From Darksidea phi (Eukaryota > Ascomycota > Dothideomycetes > Pleosporales > Lentitheciaceae), in the NCBI GenBank assembly GCA_030770425.1, contig JASJFT010000294.1, forward strand, positions 1 through 47,018: 47,018 nucleotides of DNA, in the 5' to 3' direction. The notes below the pieces were generated by a model. The model saw only the letters and a list, made by a program, of their open reading frames with translations, did not search any database and was not told the origin of the DNA. The translations under genes and the position numbers were made by a program. Position 1 is the first letter of the stretch, and each line of letters opens with the position of its first letter. Below, in pieces: positions 42,811 to 47,018 of the stretch.

Positions 42811-43933
42811 ATGAGCACCTCAAAGAAAGTCTTCCTCATCGGCCCGGGGTTCATCGGCTGGAACGTTCTGGAGCTCCTTATCCACGAAGGCTACACCGTA
42901 TCAGGGCTTGTGAGACGGGAGTCGCATGGCGCCCAGATCAAGAACTCAGGCGCGCTTCCGATCCAGGGCGATCTGGACGACCATGACCTGATCGTGAAGC
43001 ATGTGCTCGATAATGATGTAAGTCACATGGCACATACGTCACTGTTCGGAGAGAAGCTGTGCGACGAAAGGGAAGACTGCATGAAGTTGTTCAGCCGGTT
43101 GATATTGAACCACACTTCTGACAGATGTACTAAATTCTCAGATCACTATCCATACCGCAACAGCAGACCATCTCCCCTCCGTGCAAGCAGTCATCGACGG
43201 CATCAGGCAACGCACAGAAGCTGGCAAACCCGCCATCTTCATTCATACTTCTGGCACAGGCGTCCTCGAGGACAACTCCCATGGCGAGTTCGAAAGCGAC
43301 AAGGTCTACTACGACACCGATTCTGACTCCATCAACAAACTACCAGATGATGCTCCGCATCGACAGATCGATCTCACTATCCTGCGCGCATCGAAAGAAC
43401 TAGGTAACAAGGCTAAATTCGCCATCATGATGCCGCCTGCGATCTACGGCTTCAACCACAACCACCGGCGATTGTCTATTCAAATCCCCACCATCACAAG
43501 ATTCGCACTGAAGCATGGATACGCAGGCCACGTAGGCAAAGGCCTAGGCATCTGGTCGCAAATCCATGTCTTGGATCTCTCTCGTGCGTATATGGTCTTG
43601 TTACATTATATGGAACGCTCGCCGCCTCACGAGCTCCTTCAAAATCCGTACTTTTTCTGCGAGAATGGGAAGGAGGTCACCTGGAAGGAGGTCGCGGAGG
43701 AAGTTGGCAAGGCATTGCATGCGAGGGGTTTAATCAAGGATGCAAAGCCTAAGACTTTCAATAAGGAACAGTATGAAGACCTGTTTGGGGATTATACGTC
43801 GGCGGTTATTGGCGCGAATAGTAGGAGTCGAGCTATGCGGTTGAGAGCCCTTGGGTGGGAAGCGAATGAGAAAAGCATTTGGGAGAGCTACAATGAAGAT
43901 GAATTGCCGGAGATGCTGGCCGAAGGCAAGTAA
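42811..43933 (+). CDS. atypical NAD(P)-binding SDR / epimerase-like protein, 332 aa
   Basis: Exon 1 is 42811-43017 and exon 2 is 43142-43933. The 124-base intron starts GTAAGT and ends TCTCAG with a CTAA branch-like motif; it is longer than others here. The spliced product begins KKVFLIGPGFIGWNVLELL, a Rossmann fold with the glycine motif GPGFIG. It continues LVRRESHGAQIKNSG and ITIHTATADHLPSVQAVIDG. IFIHTSGTGVL matches the strand before the active site in extended SDRs, and IMMPPAIYGFNHNHRRLS resembles the family's substrate-loop region. The standard YxxxK catalytic pair is not evident, so this is called atypical. Related fungal proteins are annotated as nucleoside-diphosphate-sugar epimerases, usually without proof. 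Predicted cytosolic; substrate unknown. Confidence 0.85.
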
Positions 43934-44721
43934 GTTGCAAAGCAGGTTCAGTATTCCGTTATTCGCCGCCAACACTGTGTAGTATTGGCAAGTCCAGTGG
44001 ATATCAAGAGGCTGCGGCCTCGTAAAGGCAAATGGTGGATGCGTTGCGAACACTGTTAGTTTCTAATCAGTAGTTCAAAGTCTCCTCGAACGTATATAAT
44101 TCGTCATCTACTACATATCGCAGAATGCGCAACCTCTCTCCTTTCGGATTTGTTGTCCAGATACCATGCTCCGTCTTTGTGGACCTGCATCATCACTAAT
44201 CACTCCGATATCCACGCTACGTAGTTAGCTGATGCGGACTCGTGAAAGATATCGACGAAAGTAATCACTAATGCCGATTCTTGGGTATTGGATATATATA
44301 CTAACAACTCGCCGACATGTGGGGAACAACACTGGATGAGATGTTTCAATGAATATAGAAGCCTCCACGTTTGTCTTACGATTTTCTGTTGACCACGCTT
44401 TACCTTCGGTTATCTTTTTTACTAACCGACGTGCCAAGTTCCTTCTCCCAAATAACGCCGATCCCAGCGCAATACGTAATGAGTCTTGTTTATTATAAAT
44501 ACTCTAACATATGTAGCACTCGCATAGGCTATAAGTGTATAGATGAGATATTACCAAAGGCGTATTTTTTCTAGAGCAAGGTGGTTCGTAGGCAAAGCTG
44601 CAATAACGTGCATCCTTTGTTTCTAGAACAGCACTTTCATACTTGAAGCTATCTAACCATTCATCTTGTACAAGCTATTCTCATTCGCTCCTTATTCTGA
44701 ATTATACTCTTCTTTACAATC
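43934..44721. other. gene-free region
   Basis: This is AT-richer sequence downstream of the SDR gene, with no recognisable coding content on either strand and no RNA gene found. Confidence 0.45.
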
Positions 44722-45417
44722 ATGGATATTATCTCTTACGTGAATTTCCTGCCCTGCATATTACCTGTCTTGCAACCTTATCTCGCGGAACATTACGCAG
44801 ATCAACTACCAAGCCCTGAGCCATCTCCGCGTTCGAAGCTACATTTCTTAACATGGCATGTGCACATGATTACCGCTGAGCGGTTGGAAAAACTTGAGGC
44901 CCATTTTGAGAACCCCACCTAGAAGCTCACCGGGAACCTCACTGACGCACCAAGTCAGCCTACAGCATGGACGCCTGTTTATTTTTCCATTCGTCTTTGC
45001 GATATGAATATTCCCCTATCTAGTAATACTGATGATCGAAGCCGCATGTGACATGCACATTGAATGGGTAATTCATAAGCACTTCACCTGTGGGACTCCT
45101 CGCACAGCTGGCGGGATCCTACTTTCTGGATTTATGTATACCGGGATGGACAGTTATTGAACTGCTTCTTAGAACAAGCTTGGCTGGGTTGCATGGTCGC
45201 AATCTTTTCCGGGTCGACTGAGTGGTTTCTGTGTGAATTTTTCCTGGGGATGTACTGTGTCATTTCGTTTCTCAATCGTCCAGCAAACGCAGAAGGCACT
45301 AATAAACCCGCAACAGAACTTATCAGCGAAAGAGAATTAGAAGAGGCCGCAGCCGCCCCTTCGCCCGTTAAAGAGACAAAAGAAATAATGCCCGGTCATG
45401 AAGCGGTGTTGTTTTAA
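44722..45417 (+). CDS. unresolved small-ORF locus, possibly one spliced membrane protein
   Basis: An ATG frame of 66 codons (44722-44922) begins MDIISYVNFLPCILPVLQPYL. A second plus-strand stretch, open from about 45079 to 45417, encodes a hydrophobic section (WLGCMVAIF ... FLGMYCVISFL) and a polar Glu/Ala-rich tail ending HEAVLF. The second stretch has no ATG in a suitable position. An overlapping frame at about 45026-45158 (HIEWVIHKHFTCGTPRTAGGILLSGFMYTGMDSY, split here for length as HIEWVIHKHF and CGTPRTAGG) also looks coding-like. One multi-exon gene is possible, but I could not find donor and acceptor pairs that join these convincingly, so the boundaries are nominal. I recognise no family. 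Confidence 0.3.
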
Positions 45418-45812
45418 TACACCCAACTATATTCGCGGCGAACATCAATACATACAGCTTGTTTTAAGGATGTTCGGCTAATAAATGATTCGCAAGAGCC
45501 ATTATCCTTCCCATATTTTGCAGAAAAAAATAATATTCCAGTCTCGATAATCCAAGTAATCAGCTAAGAACGTTACCAAAGCATTTTTTTGAGGGCGATG
45601 AATTCAGAACGACTGCCTCTGGCCGTCATATCCTCCTTCACTTGTGCTCTAAAATGTCGCAATTGAGCAAGGCGACAACGGTACCGATCCTACTCCAGCT
45701 CGTACCCTAGTTGCATGAAATACAACCCAAGATTTCCTTTACATGTTCTTCGACCGCTAGTATGCTAACATAGGTCCTAAGGGTCCAATTTTTAGTCAAC
45801 AGCCAACGAGGC
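45418..45812. other. intergenic, no gene seen
   Basis: This short AT-rich interval lies between the small-ORF locus and the exonuclease gene's tail. It probably contains the 3' ends of both transcripts. Confidence 0.4.
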
Positions 45813-45930
45813 TCAGTCGGAATGGTAATGGTCGTATTCCCATGTGTTGATGATGTCCCTGCCGCTGATCCCGCCGTCATCGTACCAATCATCGTATTCA
45901 TCGTCGTACTCATCATCGTACTCATCGAAG
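45813..45930 (-). other. out-of-frame acidic tail after the exonuclease
   Basis: In the frame shifted by one base from the exonuclease, this encodes DFDEYDDEYDDEYDDWYDDGG and a tail SGRDIINTWEYDHYHSD ending in TGA at 45815-45813; the first string is 21 residues of EYDD-type repeat and is best read as about three EYDD units. No GT...AG intron of suitable length joins the frames. It looks like the true family C-terminus separated by a frameshift, or a chance frame of a repeat. Confidence 0.4.
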
Positions 45931-45933
45931 TCT

Positions 45934-46758
45934 TTACGAATAGGAAGCACATTTATTCCGCTGATCCAGAATGATGTTCTGTTCCTTGCTCCACGGAGCC
46001 ATCGCCCTATTTGGACCGTGGGGCTGGTAGTCCGATCTCTGAGACGCCGCGACGCGCTTCTTCGATTCCTCACGTACTAGATCTTGCCACCAAAAGGTCT
46101 GTCCTGTCCAGAAACTATCCCGCAACTCAGGGAGGTACTGGACATCACCGACACAGTAAGAAATTATATCTTCTGGGATCGGGCGCAGGTTGAAAACGTT
46201 ATACGAGCCGCCATGTTTAGCCATGAACAATTTCTCGCCATTCTTCTTAGCCAGCTTCCAGCTAGCTAGTGCGATGCCACTGAGGGATACGAGATCATTG
46301 CTCTCAATACATTTGGTTAGGCCGTTCAAGAACTTCCTAGATGCCGTGGTCTTCCTCGTCGCACTCTCCATAAGCTGGACGTCCTCGACCCCCTGCAACG
46401 CTACGCCGAAATGTGCAAACAGAGCATCTGAATCGTTGCGAACGTCGAAGAAGACCTTTGGGATCTTTTCATCCTGAAGGATATCTTCCAGCGTCTTCCG
46501 TTCGATACCGGCGGTTTGGAACGCTTGTGCGCCTAGCGTATGCACATCGATTAGGTAGACGTGCCTGGTCGGGATGCCCGTATCGATTAGGAGGGTGAGG
46601 ATGGAAAGCGAGCCCTCACGGCAGAGGTCTACGCCTTCAAGATCGATGTAAATGGTTGGCGAGAACGGAACTGGCGGTGCGTGGCGGAGGATGAGCCAGT
46701 CGACCAACTCAGCGATTTGCTCCGGGGTGTCGATAATCTCTGTTTTGATGTTCTTCAT
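45934..46758 (-). CDS. DEDDy 3'-5' exonuclease domain protein, 274 aa
   Basis: The start is taken at ATG 46758 (MKNIKTEII). The frame is open 30 codons further upstream but that part is hydrophobic and not family-like. Exo I is IYIDLEGVDL (Asp and Glu), exo II is FFDVRNDSDALFAHFG, and exo III is YCVGDVQYLPEL with the Y-x3-D pair of the DEDDy (RNase D/WRN-like) class. All catalytic acids are present. The domain removes nucleotides from 3' ends of RNA or DNA; the target of this fungal subgroup is unknown. After QPHGPNRAMAPW the frame soon ends at TAA 45936-45934. A long acidic tail rich in EYDD continues in the +1 frame to a TGA at 45813, so the C-terminus may have been changed by a small insertion or deletion. 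Confidence 0.82.
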   Translation of the reverse strand: MKNIKTEIIDTPEQIAELVDWLILRHAPPVPFSPTIYIDLEGVDLCREGSLSILTLLIDTGIPTRHVYLIDVHTLGAQAFQTAGIERKTLEDILQDEKIPKVFFDVRNDSDALFAHFGVALQGVEDVQLMESATRKTTASRKFLNGLTKCIESNDLVSLSGIALASWKLAKKNGEKLFMAKHGGSYNVFNLRPIPEDIISYCVGDVQYLPELRDSFWTGQTFWWQDLVREESKKRVAASQRSDYQPHGPNRAMAPWSKEQNIILDQRNKCASYS

Positions 46759-46943
46759 ACTCAATGAAAAGCTTATAACGTTACAAACTACGTAGTATAG
46801 ATATGAAAGAGAGGGATAGCTTGTAAAATTCAGTTGTCGTGCTGTCAATGAGCGCGAAGTAGGAGATGCCTATGCCAAGCATGTGAGGGCGGGGTGAATC
46901 ATTTCGTGGCGTGACAAAATCAGAAGCCAATTATGGTCATCTT

Positions 46944-47018
46944 ATTTGATTTGGATTTGCATAGTGGGAGTCTCTTTAGAAGGTCCGCACGAAACACAGT
47001 AGGAGTTTGTACACAGTA
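46944..47018 (+). repeat. dispersed repeat, copy 2, truncated by window end
   Basis: It matches 11869-11942 in the same orientation with few differences (for example CTATTTGTAAG versus CTCTTTAGAAG). The similarity runs to the last base, so the repeat probably continues beyond the window. Confidence 0.85.

Overview
The window comes from the nuclear genome of a filamentous ascomycete. Genes carry short introns of about 48-75 bases with GT...AG ends and CTAAC/CTGAC branch points, and several products belong to fungal families (NsdD-type GATA factor, SREBP with a DUF2014-like tail, GH131 glucanase, fungal NLR). The repeat content and gene types look like a Dothideomycete or close relative. That rank is inference.

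Left edge (1-4.0 kb): a 77-base near-pure C tract, then a 927-bp TA-flanked inverted-repeat element, then gene-free sequence. Region 2.5-11.1 kb is an accessory-looking block of three large genes. A minus-strand AAA ATPase has an in-frame TGA before its last conserved helix. A divergently transcribed 861-residue membrane protein is of unknown function. A 1011-residue protein carries three CbxX/CfqX-type AAA modules, the first with an altered Walker B. Region 11.1-20.4 kb has no recognisable gene. It holds dispersed-repeat fragments, minisatellites and a very GC-rich stretch leading into nsdD.

Region 20.4-31.2 kb looks like conserved core genome, all on the plus strand: nsdD (GATA factor of sexual development), the glutamate-cysteine ligase catalytic subunit (glutathione synthesis), and an SREBP-type bHLH membrane factor (sterol/hypoxia response). 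Region 33.3-36.4 kb is a decayed NLR (NB-ARC plus TPR remnants) with several frame breaks and an embedded 4 x 18-bp repeat.

Region 36.7-46.8 kb carries smaller single genes: a HAD-family hydrolase, a secreted GH131 glucanase, a GT31-like Golgi glycosyltransferase, an atypical SDR/epimerase-like protein, an unresolved small-ORF locus and a DEDDy 3'-5' exonuclease whose acidic tail sits in another frame. The last 75 bases repeat a segment found at 11.87 kb, so the window ends inside a dispersed repeat.

The strongest candidates for something undescribed are the three-gene AAA/membrane/triple-AAA block at 2.5-11.1 kb and the hairpin-like element at 430-1356. Intron boundaries were placed by eye from splice consensus and protein continuity. 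No database search was run.
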